Source of the DNA: Pelodera strongyloides
Lineage: Eukaryota; Nematoda; Chromadorea; Rhabditida; Rhabditidae
Length of the DNA stretch: 64,000 nucleotides
Reading direction: 5' to 3'
NCBI GenBank assembly: GCA_036852015.1
Contig: JAANDG010000468.1
Location: 52,922 to 116,921 of the forward strand
Positions 38,401 through 51,794 of this stretch are shown here, piece by piece. Position numbers and translations under genes: made by a program. The notes beneath the pieces are model-generated. The model was not told the DNA's origin, did not search any database, and worked only from the letters and a program-made list of their open reading frames with translations. Each line of letters begins with the position of its first letter. The first letter of the stretch is position 1.

Positions 38401-41400
38401 TACCATAATTTCTCTATTTAGGCGCCGTGTGTTATGGTCTTGTTACAACAATCCCGTCTGGAATTATTGCTGGCAAAGATATGTTCGTCACTACGACAAT
38501 AATTGTGATTACCTTCACTACCATCGGACAGGTCTGTAGTGGCATCGTATACTTATGGGGTTCGACTATAGTATAGGGGTTATTTGTTTCCGTTGTTTGC
38601 CCATTCTACTGTATGGCTTAATGTCTACCGTTTAGGGTCTAACAATAAAGAACGTGGTCGACTGGCTAAAGGTAAAGAGGAGCAAGACGTATGGAAAGGA
38701 GAATGAACAACGAACAGTGTTCGAATACCTTACTGGAGAGGTAAGACCACATACGGTGGCTATTGTCTTTTAGCGTAAATGACTCTTAAACTATGCAAAC
38801 GTTTCATTTCTCCTGAACATAAATCACAACTGCGGCGCCTTGTTATATAAATAAAACCACTTTAGGTGAACAAGCACGTCATACATTTCCTTGAGGGAGT
38901 GACCGAGCTTCATCAGCAAAACTTTGTAAGTTGAAGTCTCTTGTTTCAGTTTTATGAATTCTATTAGTAATTTCCCCCTCACTTCATTTTACTTAAACGA
39001 TATCGTTTCTTTGAGCCTTATGCAAATACATTCAGGTGTTCCGCAAATTCCTCGATTTGGACAAGAAATATTTGAAACCTCTATTGATCGCCAACTATAA
39101 TGAACGCAATCCTGGAATTATCACACATCATCAGAATATGGAGATTGAGGAGTTCGCTATCACAATTAAGTAAGATTTTTAACATTTTGGGTGACACTGA
39201 ATAAGCTGCAGTTACTTTATTACCTTGACATATTATACTCATTTTTTCACATGGTTTAGTTTAATCGTGTTAAAGCAGATTATTTCCATTTGTCTGGACT
39301 GTATAGCAAGACCAACAACGCTTGTTTTTTTCAGAGGCCGTGGTGGTTCTTTCGCTGGTCTTCCTACCATTCCTTCAGTGGGACATCTTGACCACGGACT
39401 TCGGACGTCCAAATCGGAGGCTGTCTTGCTGCCACGTCTACATGACACGTATGCAGTATCAAGCATGTTTTTGCGGATGCTTGAAGGTCACAAGGCAGGC
39501 GTGTCACTGCCCGCTCCCGGGTGAGAGCGGTCTCCCAACAAAGACATTCATCGTTTGATTTCAATTTTCGTTGTCACGTTCAATTTTTTTCGTGCACAAC
39601 GTTCGTGACCGTGGAGTGGAGTGCACACGCCTTTTCTTTGGCCTTTCGAGCAACTGCTTTTCCTTTTTTATTATTTATTACATTTGTGATCTAATCCGTG
39701 GAACTCTTTTCCACGTCACTTGTGTGCCATTCCGATTTCTCAGAAGGTATGGTGAAGTTGCAAGTTTATTTAATTAAAGGGCATCCAGCGGTGTTACCGG
39801 CAGTCCAGAGCCTTCGGAGCGCTCTCAGCTTCTCGCCCCTCCTCCTTCTCAGCGCTCCATGACAAGAACAGAGAGTGTCACACACTTTGTTCGCGAGGCA
39901 TTCGAGGCTATCAGGAATCCGAGAGACAAGGTATTTACTTTATCTGTGAATCCACCACTGAGAAGAAGCTAACAGCTCTGCATCATACATACATGTATAC
40001 GTGTTTTCAATTCGTCTTCAACTTTTCATTCTTTATTCAGAGACGCTCTTTGTACAGTCGCCATCTTTTGCAAATCTCTCCTCCTTCTCCTGCGGCTTTT
40101 GACGCGGGTGAACAGGTAATTTTCAGGATAATATTTTGTGTTTTAAAACCAGTACAAACACAAACGGTATATTAGTATGTTTCAATCAGAGGAAAACTAT
40201 GAATCTAGTGATTCAATTCAACTAACTGACCATTCTTACCATTAGAAGAGTCACTAAGGAAGCTAAGAATACTACTCTAGAAACACCTATGTGACGTAGG
40301 ATCCTGTTTATTTCAGGAAACTGTTGACGAAAATACGCATGTCCTCACCTATCCATACTGCAGACAGGGCGGAAGGAAGCTGGCGAATAATATCAAACAG
40401 TATGGAAGAAGCCTGAGGGGGGTCGGTTATTTTTTCTAAGTGTCAGTTGACGAACATGCTTCCATTGTATGTTTACACCAAACTACAGAAATCAGACATG
40501 GTTTCATTACCAATAAACTATTATTATTAGACGTATGCATTCCTCTTTCAGGAGCACTCGCCTCCGCCCAAGGGAGGAACTCCAAAACGGCTATCCGTAG
40601 CTGGCCCATTCCGACAGCCGCCAAGCAGTGCTCGTGCCACCGCGCCACGTTAGTTGTTAATAAAGTTTCGATAATAGTGAGAACACTTTTCATAGAGATT
40701 GGATGTCTGTCTGCTAAATAGCACAGAATCTTCTAAGAGTTGTTACTGGATATTTTTCAGCGCGTCCCAGATACTCTCTGCCTACTCCCGATGAAATCCT
40801 GCTTAAAGACAAGAAAGAAAAGAAACCCCATGTGCCGAAAGTGCAATTTTCTACTGAAGATGAAACTGTCGGCGCCCCAGAGGAGCAGCAGTCATCAGCA
40901 AGACGTGAGTGGATTGGTACCGAAAAGCAATACCTATATTTCCTATCAGTTCTGCAATGGGCATCTGAAACAAAGGCTGAGAACATAGTGAAACACGCAA
41001 CGTGTATATTGATACGGTGTAAAGGAAAAATATTGGTGTTTTGCCGCCCATAAAGTCTAGTTTCGTAACGTTGATGTTTGATTTGCTATACCATAATTTC
41101 AGGTATAATGAACATAGTATTTTCATGTTCTCCATAGGTAATAATGTTATGGCGTGGTTGTTCTTCTGCATGGTGCATATATCTTATATCTTCTTTGCGG
41201 TTTAAAATCGTTGGTGTTTTATTTAGTTGCAGTTCTATTTCTGTGAGTGTGTGTGTGTATATGTGATGTACCTTCTAATTTACTCAGTATCATTGTACCT
41301 GATGTAGATGTGGTATTATGTATTTATTCCCTCCATTTGCACGTTAGTAGAGTAGTGCGGTGAGCATAACTCTTTGTCTGTGCTTTTTGAGTGAATAGTC

Positions 41401-41618
41401 TAACCTAATGATAGCGTGGTAAATCTATCGTCTGATTTAAGTTATGTAATCCATTAATTCCAGAGAATCGTCGTTCGGAACGTGTTGTGACTTCGGGAGG
41501 CAAGACTTTCTTCGTTGGTTCAGAATTGGAAGAACATGAATTGGGCACGATCAGTGAGGAGAAATTGCCCGAATTTCTGACCCGCAAGAGGGAGCGCACC
41601 TACAGCTCCATTCAGTAG
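35463..41618 (+). CDS. NHX-type Na+/H+ exchanger
   Basis: Twenty-two constitutive exons keep frame (817 residues): 35463-35546, 35735-35834, 35935-36029, 36170-36323, 36472-36590, 36745-36816, 36906-37037, 37147-37208, 37295-37396, 37530-37631, 37783-37898, 38068-38166, 38422-38531, 38636-38740, 38866-38925, 39036-39169, 39335-39520, 39780-39930, 40041-40115, 40552-40648, 40761-40904, 41464-41618. The transport domain shows NHE landmarks: [52 protein letters not shown] (with the ion-binding ND), [11 protein letters not shown] and [17 protein letters not shown]. About residues 490-817 form the cytosolic regulatory tail, rich in Ser, Pro and charged residues ([38 protein letters not shown]). 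It exchanges Na+ for H+ at the plasma membrane; paralogues in C. elegans act in gut and epidermis. Intron 3 starts with GC (GCAAGA at 36030). The 3-4 junction omits a short stretch found in relatives, so a small exon may be missed. Confidence 0.93.
40317..40421 (+). CDS. Candidate cassette exon of the Na+/H+ exchanger
   Basis: A 105-base open frame with a strong acceptor (GTTTATTTCAG) and a GT donor (GTCGGT) sits in the intron between 40115 and 40552. It enters and leaves in phase 0, as do the neighbouring exons, and would add 35 residues beginning [15 protein letters not shown] to the cytosolic tail. It could be skipped or included without changing the downstream frame. If the donor is ignored the frame stops at 40438, giving a shorter C-terminus. 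Confidence 0.45.
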
Positions 41619-44271
41619 AATCTAACATTTCTTTCTTTTGCACCCCTGAAATTCATTTGAGAATTTAGATTACAGACGATTTGAGGTTTCTTATTAAGAC
41701 TGACTTATTTTCTTAAACACGGTATGTGAATGTCACGAAGATGTGATCCGGGCTTTAACTAATCCTCCAAACCTTACTTACCATAACATGGCTTTACCTT
41801 ATCACCAATAGTCCGAAATGAATGCTTTAATTTAGCACGTTTAGTAGAGTTTCTTGAGAAGTTTTATACGATGTCTTTCCTTTATACAAATTTATGTTAA
41901 CAGTTTGCTAAAGTATTTAATTGTGTTTATTTTGAAAATATAACTAACCCACGATTGTTTTCTGCGCACTCCAATGATTGCTCTCTGTCTTTTTTCAGAA
42001 TCATATACGAGAACTTACTGAAATCTTCTATTTAATGTTTTTTTTTGTGGTATAATACTTGTTAGCCCATGCATAATTTCGAAGTCCGGGAAAAAACGAT
42101 CATAATTTCAATATTATAGTTTAGAATTTCAATAAGAATTCCGTTCAATAAGAGTGTACTTCGCATGTTTCCTTTGATTGAAACACGTGTCCAATAGAAT
42201 ATAACAGCTTGCGGGATTCTAAGTGATTACTTGAGCAGCTGCAGCCACCAGCTGCATATACTTTTTGCTTTTTTATATTTTTATATTTTATTCTTTTTTC
42301 CACAGGTTGTTCAGAATTCTTCCATATCATTTTTTTAATACGAGGATTATACCATTCGCTTGTGGTAAGAAATATCTATTGCATGATCCATTCTCGGTTG
42401 TATTTTACTCGCGGGTTTCACCCAAATTCTCACCCAAGGGTTCATATTGTATGTGATTTAATAGCGTAATAGCATAGAGAAAACTTGATGGTTGTGCTTT
42501 TATATTTAGTAGAATATATCTTGGATTTTAAATGTTGTTTTCAAGCTCCTATGGAAGCACTCGCAGACTGACCGATTATAGTTTTCTTATATTTATGTAT
42601 AGTCTTTAATAAAATGAACTGCTTTAAAAAATGTTTATTTGAATTTTGTTTGAATAAAATAAAGATTGTTTGTTATTCCGGAAATAATGTAATGTCAACG
42701 CCAGATGATGCAATAAACAATCCGAAAAATGAAACAAATGTTCTCAGGAAACTTACGGAGCCTTTAGGCTGGATGTGTTGTTCATAATAATCTTTACGAT
42801 AGATGATGGGACAAATGGATGATAATACGAACTGGTTTGAGTAAGAAGTACTAAAATGAACCCTAAGCTGTCAGTCAGAGGTGAATTTTGAACGCGGGTA
42901 AATGTAAATTGCACATTGGTGCTTTCTGTATTGTTTTGAATTTTATTTTATTGCATGTCACCATGATATGTCCACATACTAAGTATGTTTATTGGTTCTA
43001 AACAGGAAATAACGAAAACTTTATTAATCAACTTTTTTTAAAGGTTCATGTTAAAATGCGCCCGTTGTGAGACTACTGTATCTTTATAGTTTGTAGTAGA
43101 GCAGAAGTTCCCGGCTCACGTGCATGAGGGCAAAATATTTCCGTGTTTTAAATGTTTTTCGTTGCTCAAATGTTATTTCTTTCATGAAAAGTTTCGGAAA
43201 TAAATTGTGAAGCATTTATAAACGTAACTAAATACCAAACTGCATGAGGCTGAGCACATTTTTGGGCACACATTTTTAAACAATTTTTCAGTTAAGCATG
43301 GACCTGTTAGTGGTTAACTGAAGTGTTAGCTGCTAATCCTGTTTATTGGAATTTTCCTCTGTAGTTTCCGTATTTATGTTAAACTGCGGTGTCTTTATCT
43401 TTACTAATTCTTTATTTTACTCTGAACACAAACAGTTATTGACCCCGACAGTTATCGTAGTCTTTGATCTTTATGACGCAAACTGTCGTTCCTCTTTCAC
43501 TATCAATACAAGGTCTGAACTTTTGATCTAGTGTCCTTGCAAGGAATAGAAAATGAATCGGCTAATGATGTACGTATTGTTATTGGCCTCACTGCCCACT
43601 GTGTAGTGATGGCTTTGTAGTTGTCTCTGTGGAGCTCCTGTATGTAATAAATTTGTAACTTTGGGTTATGTGAAATAAGCGCTTACTTTTATTTCTCTGT
43701 TTATTTTTTCACTTTCCAACCGGTGTGGCTCACCGCTTCGGCACGTACTAGTTGGCTAATGTACATTATGTGCGTTATTTTACTTCCTCGTTGACTTTTA
43801 GCTTTGCAGAAATATTATTGAACCCTCAGAAATCTATGTCTAACAGTCTAGATCTCTCTCATTGTCAGCCATTTCTTTATATGTCTCTCCACATTTCAAT
43901 TAATAATCCTTCCGCCATCTCTATTGTCTCCATATTCCGTCATCTCTATACTGTCTCCATCTTTTGCGTGCACACTGATTTTGGACTCAAGCGTGCACCC
44001 CATGCAGCACACCACAAATTGATTACGAACACAGATTTTTTTCTTTTCACCATAAATTATCGGACAAAGTACATAACCTTGTACAACTTCTTAATAATCC
44101 GTATAGTTATAACTTTAGCAAAAAAAAGAAAGCACAAACTTCCCATCCCGTTATAATTAACTTCCTACCCCGTTACAAATCCATTGTCATCTTTATTTTG
44201 CTTTTGACGTGCTCTTGACTGTATCATTTAATATTTCCATCCGTTTATAAAGCAAGATAATTTAGAGCAAC
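41619..44271. other. Intergenic, no gene seen
   Basis: AT-rich with several AATAAA or ATAAAA sequences near 42608-42660 that could end the exchanger transcript. One 134-codon frame (43752-44156) lacks splice sites, codon bias and recognisable motifs. AATTTAG at 44260-44266, just before the ATG at 44272, is the likely trans-splice acceptor of the next gene. Confidence 0.5.
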
Positions 44272-47200
44272 ATGGCCGCTCTCAGTTACAAAGCCGACGA
44301 GTCATCTGGCATGGTGTTGCTTACGGGGAATTCTCACCCGGAACTGAGCAGAGTTGTTTCTGAGTATGTTTATCCCTCCAATAATATATTGTATGTACAA
44401 CAAAAAATTTACGTAGAAGATCTATTTCTTTAGAACATAAGATTGTTTGTTTGAATAATTACGAGATCAATTAACTAACCATTTCAGTCGGCTGGGTATT
44501 CGTCTCGGAGACGCAATTGTGTATAACAAAACGAATCGAGGTTTGTTTCATCAGGGGTTCTTTGTGATAACTACAATATTTTTCACTCCTTTATATTTGA
44601 AAGTTGCGGCCTTCTGCTTATTGAGCACATATGTAAGCACAATCATTTAAATTATTCGCTATCAATTAGCACCGTATCAGGTTTCAAATGTTTCTTAACC
44701 TAAGCAACTACCGATATGACACAACAGTTGTAATACACTCACTGATGTTCCTTTTCAGAAACATCCGTTGACATCAAGCAATCCGTCCGTGGTAAACATG
44801 TATTCATCCTGCAATCGGCATCCAAGTAAGCATAGTGTTCCGTGTTGTCTGTCCTTTGTTTCAATTGATTACGAGATGACGCTTGAATTTTGATACAATG
44901 AGTTTCAAGTTTCCTTCAGAATTGCTACGTTTCGTGAACTACGTTTAATTCATTGGTTTTCTAGAAACGTCAACAATGATGTGATGGAATTGCTGATCAT
45001 CATCTACGCGTGCAAGACTTCAATGTCTCGAAAGGTTCTTGATTTTCTTTGATTCCCATATTATTGCTTACTCGGAGGATTGATTAAATTGGTGGCTATA
45101 GTCTTAACTGTCTCTCCTAACTCAACAGTTCGTGTTTGCAGTTTGTGCTCCTTTAGATCACGGTCATCATGCCTTATCTGGCTTACAGCAAGCAGTGTCG
45201 TATGCTCAGAAGATCCTCAATTCCAATGAAACTAATTGCTGAAATGATTTGCAAAGCTGGTGAGTTGTTGATGTCGTCTGGTAGACTACACACGGTCCTA
45301 AACCCTAGCACCACAATGTTCGAAGTTTGGTTTTTTAAAGGACTTCCACATAATCCTTGGCAACTGAATCTGCCAATTATCACCTTTCAGGAGCCGATCG
45401 CTTGGTTTCTCTTGATCTGTACAAAAAGGAAATACAAGGATTTTTCTCGATTCCTGTCGACAATCTCAGAGCTTCACCCTTCTTGTTGCAGTATATTAGA
45501 GAGAATGTGGGTTTGAGTTTTTGAGCATGAATGTTTAGAGTTTACACATATCGATCTGTTCATCCTACTACTCCAATTCTGACTGGCGCTACTCTTAAAC
45601 ACGTATTGCTACCGTAGCCTAACTTATGTACAAGGTAGGTTATTCTTAATTATGTACGAAACACATATCCTTCAGGTTTCCGACCTTCGTAATGCCGTCA
45701 TCGTTGCCAAGAGTCCCGGAGTTATGAATAAAGCCACATCTTACGCGGAACGTCTGCGCCTCGGTAATATCGACTTCTTACCGAATACTACCTGTCAGCC
45801 TAACAGATTTATTATCAAATGCTCACTGTCTCTTGGTTAGCCAACTTCGGTTTCATGCCTTCCTGTCTACATAGAACATAGATACATAGATGTGCATGAT
45901 GTGATGCTTGTGCTGCAACTGTTATCTAACACTAAGCATACGCCCATTCTCCCATTCGAACAAAGCTTGTCCCGGTTTCTATGTCATTTTGGCGTTATTC
46001 TAGTATGCTAATTACACATTGCAGGCAACCAAGGTATCCATTTGAAAGTCACAACTGATGTATATATCAGGTTATACGTGCGAACGAAATTCACCATCTG
46101 TTAAAATGACTAGACATATACAAAATCGTTATGTTCACTCGACTTATCAAAACTTCTATCAGCACGCACAGTCCTGAGAAGTTTCAGTAGTAATTGTGGA
46201 TGTTGTATTATGAAGTTGGTCCTCATTTCCTTCTCTAACTGTAGTTTTCGGTTTCGCCCCTACAAATAAGTTGTCCATGTTTCTATTTCCCGTTCCTTTC
46301 TCACCCCTAAAAATGCATACTTCATTGTTCTTTTTTGAGAAAAGCAGTATTTCAATATACTGCTTCGTATTGTGGAAACTATTCCCTATCATTGCAGCTG
46401 TTGCTGTCATTCATGGTGAACAGAAGGACAGTGCTGAATCGGGTCAAGAAGACGGAAGGCAGAGTCCCCCTCCAAATTATGCTGCATTCGAACTCTTTCC
46501 GTGTGAGTATTCCGCCGTGCTCCTTTGTTATTTTACTCATAACAAATGTTCTGCTATTGCAGATCTATTTTCCTTAAATTGAAGTGTTTAATAAATAAAA
46601 TGGACTTATAGTACACAAACGCTCAGGTCACTCCAAGAAGGCGCAATATGAGCTGTTTCCCTGTGGGTTGCTTGTAGAACATACCGATAGGGTGTGCTAC
46701 TGACAATTTGTTTGTTCATTTGGCAAATGCGGCCCTATTACGGTGAACTGTGTTACTCAGGAGCAACCATAGGCTTATCCCATCATCGCAGCATAGAAAA
46801 GTTAGTAGCATGTCCAGCGAACTGCATGAAACTCACCAACAAATGCCAAAGCTAAAATAACTGAATTGTCAGTTCGCCTATCTTAGGCAGCGTCACCGGA
46901 GGATTAGGTGTTCGCAATCGCGGTGAGCAATAGCCTACAGCGTATGACCTCATTTGTCATGCGATTAACAATAGTTAACGTTAACGTGTTGTGCTGAAAG
47001 GAATTCAAGGACTAACTATGCAAGTCGCTTGGTTTGCCCAGTCAGGTAAATAAGTTAGGAAACATTCACTGGGTGGTTGCTGTCAACCCGCTGTTTTCCC
47101 CTCATTGCCGTGAGTATGATGTGCAATGATTTGAATAACATGAACCTTGCAATTTTGCAGCCAGTTATCTTGTTTCTTTGCAGCTCAAGTGCCCAAGGAG

Positions 47201-47983
47201 AAGCCCCCACTAACTGTAGTCGGTGATGTCGGAGGAAGGATTGCAATTATGGTGGTTGGTATATTTGGACAGAAAATGGCTCATAATTAATAGAAATGTA
47301 ATGGCTCATAATTAATAGAAATGTATCCGTCGTTTTGTGGAAGCCCATGTATGCCTAATGGTACTGTCTCATTCTTTAATTACGGTTGTACTGTATTGAT
47401 TCCTTTAGGACGATATCATTGACGATGCACAGTCTTTCGTTGCGGCGGCGCGAGTGCTGAAAGAGCGCGGAGCTTACAAGATCTATGTTGTGGCAACCCA
47501 CGGAGTCCTTTCCACTGAAGCGCCGGATCTGATTGAGAACTCTCCAATTACCCAGGTAAGCAAAGTGTACCCGTCATTATTACGTTAGCTGAATCGATCC
47601 AACACTACTTGCAGCTCACCGGTAGCAAGATAAAGTTCAATAACATAATCACTAATGAAACGATCTTCAGGTGATCGTCACCAACACAGTTCCTCATGAA
47701 ATGCAGAAAATGAGATGTCACAAGATCAAGACTGTCGATATTTCTCTCATGTTGTGTGAAGCAATCAGGAGAATCTACCACGATGAGTCGATGGCACAAC
47801 TATTCAGGTTTGTTGCATCCTTTCATTTGGTGCGATTCTCTGTGAGATTTTAGGTAGTTAGGTGGATGCGAAGAGGTGTCTTGTGGGGAATAAGCATTGA
47901 TCCAACTTTGTTTATTACTTTTTGTGTTTCTTATTTTCACGACTAGTTATACTCTTTTCAGGGATATCACTCTGGATGACTAA
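44272..47983 (+). CDS. PRPSAP: PRPP synthetase-associated protein (PRPSAP)
   Basis: Twelve exons: 44272-44363, 44488-44540, 44759-44825, 44965-45034, 45157-45259, 45391-45506, 45676-45763, 46398-46502, 47184-47254, 47409-47555, 47671-47807, 47962-47983 (356 residues, as in mammalian PRPSAP1/2). It has the phosphoribosyltransferase fold of PRPP synthetase. Blocks seen: [78 protein letters not shown] (PRPP-binding loop) and [42 protein letters not shown] and the inserted segment [20 protein letters not shown] are features of the associated protein, not of the catalytic subunit. It most likely binds PRPP synthetase and restrains its activity in nucleotide synthesis. The first Mg-ATP loop departs from active PRPS, consistent with a regulatory subunit. 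Confidence 0.92.
45260..45320 (+). repeat. Interspersed repeat fragment in PRPSAP intron
   Basis: The first 60 bases of intron 5 (GTGAGTTGTTGATGTCGTCT onward to CACCACAATG) match 48751-48811 at roughly 85 percent. A copy of one short repeat therefore supplies, or overlaps, the donor end of this intron. Confidence 0.75.
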
Positions 47984-49235
47984 TGGAGCTCAGAAGAGTT
48001 CTCAGCAGTGCAAAACATGTCACTTTACTCCACAATTATTTTTCTCTTCATTTTCGCGTATTTATTAGCAGAGAAGCTGGTAGTTTAGCACATTTGAAAA
48101 TGTTACCGTCCAAGCAGGGTTTTCGGGTGTTCTATGCAGCATGAGGGTTCCATCTAAATTCAATAACTGTTAGCAATTACCAGAAGACAGACTGACCTAG
48201 ATGATTTTGTTTACTTATAGATTTCCATATACACATCTCACTATTGGATAAGCGCTCAGTATTTTTCGTTTATTCATTTTTTCCTTTCAGTTGTTTTCCA
48301 TACTGTGAAGTTGTGGTTGATTTGAGTTTATTCATTATGCTGGTTAATTTAAACAGGCCATTGTAGACATTCGCATTTTGAAATAGTTTCTATATTCACG
48401 TACTTGCTGTTTTAATTTATGTAATAAAAAGATTATGAGACAAATGCTTCGTTTCTTACCGCCTTGACGTTATTTCGTAATAGATAAACTCATGTTTTTT
48501 TCATAAATATTCTTGACCTGACCAAGCATTCCCCAATAATATAGGAGGCTGACGAAACTATGAAAGGTTGTGAGCAAAATGTACAAAATGTTCTATGCGC
48601 CACCGATGGTATTGGTGTTTGTAATGTAACGTCTCCTCGCCCAAGTCATATCTACATACATATAGTTATATCTACAGATATACAAACAAGGGCATAATTG
48701 AAACCGCGGAAAGGCTTACAAAGCCAATGAGACAGATTTGTTTAGTTTTTTGGTGAGTTCTTGGTGTCGTCCGGCAGATTACACACGGTTCTTAAATCCT
48801 AGCGCCACAATGGCCGATACAGCACTCTGGCGATACAGCACTCCTCAGGTTCGGTGGTGTTGAGGGCTGTGCGTTCCAAAATAGTTTATTATATCGCATT
48901 AACACTAGTATCGAAGGAGCCGTTGATAAATAAAGATGTTGTGGTTTTCATGTGCGGCGTGCGTAATGCCTCGGAAAACACGTATTTTAGTGAAGGTTCG
49001 TGCAGAACAAACTGAGAAATCATTAACAGTTGTTTTTATTATTGCTGCCTATTGAAACCATTGTATTTTTATGTGATGAAATTTCCTGCGCTGGCTTTAT
49101 GTTGCGTTTTTTTATTAGTTACTCTTTATAACGAATGTATTCACGAAATCTTTATGAGTGTAACATTGTTGAAATGAAATACGCTACTTTGGTTTTCAAA
49201 AAAAAGAGGAGTACTCGAAGATTGTTATATTCTAC
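47984..49235. other. Intergenic with one repeat copy
   Basis: No gene is seen between the convergent PRPSAP and aspartylglucosaminidase-like genes. AATAAA-like sites lie near 48421. The stretch 48751-48811 repeats part of PRPSAP intron 5. Confidence 0.5.
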
Positions 49236-51794
49236 TTATTTTGAAGTCCATTTCTCGCATTGCACAACTTTTTTCTGAATTTCATTGCTGCTTCCATCCA
49301 TGAACGTGTAAGCAAAATGAGAGTTGCCATCACCGAAGCAAACTGCATTATGAACTCCCTAAACAAGGCTTCGCATAATATTATTATTACACAAAACTTT
49401 TCGTCTCTATCTTCCCCTTTCTCTCCCTCTCACACTCTCTTCCCTCTCTTTTCTCTATTACTCTCTCCCTATCCCTCTCTCTCTCTCTCTCCATCTCTCC
49501 ATCTCTCTCTCTCTCTCTCTCTCCATCTCTCCATCTCTCTCTCTCTCTCTCTCTCCATCTCTCTGGAAAAATAGAGATAAAGTGTTGCTTTTGTGTTCAC
49601 AGCGATGATCACTCCAGAGCATGTCTTCTTCGTTTCACAAATTCTACTCAGAGCCTTCCTTGCAGCTTTACCGGGACGAGTGCCCAGCTTCAGAAACTCG
49701 ACAGTTTGGTAACTGAAATGGCATTATGAGCTGTGAAAGCCTAAACAAGGAGCTAATAACAACTACATTGGAGTGCCCACAAGTTTTTCCTCGTATGCAG
49801 TCTTTACCGGAAAAATATGAGCACGATGCAAGGTTCCGAACGCAAGGAAACGAATTAAGCCTAGCATATTTTAGCAAGGAAACGAACCTTAGCATAAACT
49901 GCAGAGCCTCATCGCTTTCCCCAATAGCAACGGCAGCTCCGGTAAATTTGTCAACATACGCGCCAGCACCGGGAATAACCGAACCGTTGAAGCGATCTGG
50001 CATCTAGAGGGAAAAGTTACGCTTTATTTGCTTTCGTTTCCCCGAAAATATGTTCGTCGGATCTTCGTATGAGAGACGTTTTGTGAAAAGTCTTCTACAA
50101 ACTATTCCCATGTATATTACAAACAGGTGCGAGTATTATGAACACACAATGTTCTGTAAACAATCCAAACATCACTTTACCAAATCATCAGCTCCATTAT
50201 TCATACTTCCAACTGCAATTCCTGCATCGTCAATGACAATCATTCCCACTGAATTGTTGCCGGGACTAGAAAAATAGTCCGATTTCCCACTATGCTTAAA
50301 AATCTACCGTATTTTGGAACTATAAGAGAATATAACTTTCCATTTTACACATACACGCTTAGTTTCATACTACGGTAAATTTGGCAGAAAAGCGAACGGT
50401 TTTACCCAATAACTCTGTAGAATACTCAAACGGATAGCGTACATGCAGTGTGTAAATTAACACACTAGCCAAAATTCCCACGTGACCGTAAACAAATAAA
50501 AACAGTGAAATCGATATATGTGCCTAGCGTCTTTTTATAACTAATACAATCAAATAAAATCCGACTCACTTCTTGCAATCCTCGCTAACATTAGGGAGCT
50601 CTGTAGGGAATCCCTGAGAAGCGGCAAACTTTCGAGCTGAAAATGGTAATCAACATTCATTTTTGGAAAATACAACTTCTTCATAAGTTGTGTTGAGGGC
50701 AGGTTATACGTTTAGTGGTTTCTCAGTGTCTAGGTATATGAATACGAAGAGTCGTGTTCCACGAAAAGATGATTTGAGCCTACGCCAGATGATTTGAGCC
50801 TACGACACACACCTGCTTTGCCATATAGAATGTTATAGTTTTCGTCTTTCATCACAGCCCAAGCAACGCGTGCAGCATCTCTAGCTTCACGAAGTTCTAT
50901 CACAGCGCCAGTTTGTCGGTTTACGCTAAAATCACCGATTAAAGAGGTACTGCATGCGATTTGCGAAGCGGGGTTTGGATAACTACACATCCAGGCATAT
51001 TTTGTAAGTGAATACAGCGTAATAAAAATAGCAGTTTCACACAGTTATCTGCATACACTACATGATAATTCAACGTCCAGCATACGTTTCAATGACAGGG
51101 TGTTGTAATGCCCTAAACATATGAAAATTGAACTGAAAATTAATCGTTTCAACATAAGCTCCTTAAAAAAACCTGTCCATTAGAAGAGCGTCCATTCGAG
51201 TTTCTGCGGGACGTCCGTCCACACGCATTGAACACTTAAACAGTATTTTACACCTTTATTGCAAGGAACCAAGTAAGCACATAGTATAATATTGAGGAAA
51301 TAGTGAACGACATGGAAATAGCTGTGTAATTTTACAACAAATAACCTGTCTACGTTCCCAGGTGGTTAGCCCTTCTACCAGAGCAGCAACGCCCGCATAT
51401 CCATCGTGCAAGGCTTTGAAGGCTTAAATTTAAAACAGTAGGTGAAACATATTTTGGACAGCTGCATGTTTATTTCTTGAATTTGTGTACATGTGGCTTG
51501 TTCTCGTCTATTCTGTAGTATTTTCATACGGTCAGTCAAACACTGGAGGTTTCATTTTCTACACAAAATCGAAACAAAACTTGGTTTTACTAATACTTCC
51601 TCTTTCTGGTTTGAGACAAACGGTGACTTGCAAATGGAATCTCGTTTTAAGTGAACCCTTGCATCTGGTCCTTTAATTTATTGCCAACCTGTTGCTGTTG
51701 CTTGCTCATGTAGTAGCGTGTTGTGTGTCGTAATTACTAGCTTGGAAGCTGAGATGAAAGTAAGACATCCCAGAAAATAAATGGAGTTGATCAT
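49236..51794 (-). CDS. AGA: Aspartylglucosaminidase-like Ntn hydrolase
   Basis: Ten minus-strand exons join in phase: 51794-51689, 51422-51346, 51234-51173, 51112-51086, 50925-50813, 50636-50570, 50265-50181, 50003-49888, 49712-49601, 49358-49236 (295 residues; human AGA has 346). A signal peptide is visible (MINSIYFLGCLTFISA). The alpha-subunit part shows HDGYAGVAALVEGLTTWERR, RMDALLMD and REARDAARVAWAVMKDENYN. The beta part starts near NSVGMIVIDDAGIAVGSMNN and continues VIPGAGAYVDKFTGAAVAIG, then SYQTVEFLKLGTR and a short C-terminus. The family cuts the GlcNAc-Asn bond of glycoproteins in lysosomes after self-cleavage before a Thr. Here the expected Thr (DTIGM in relatives) reads Ser (NSVGM), and the loop before it is much shorter. 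A 27-base exon (51112-51086) is the least certain piece. Function may be kept or changed. Confidence 0.88.
49380..49563. repeat. CT-rich microsatellite in AGA-like intron
   Basis: Long imperfect (CT)n tract with interspersed CCAT units (CTCTCCAT repeated) from about 49424, between the last two exons of the minus-strand gene. Confidence 0.93.

Noticed and set aside
43752..44156. 134-codon plus-strand frame
   Set aside because: Low-complexity AT-rich codons, no acceptor, no motif and no connection to the PRPSAP gene downstream.
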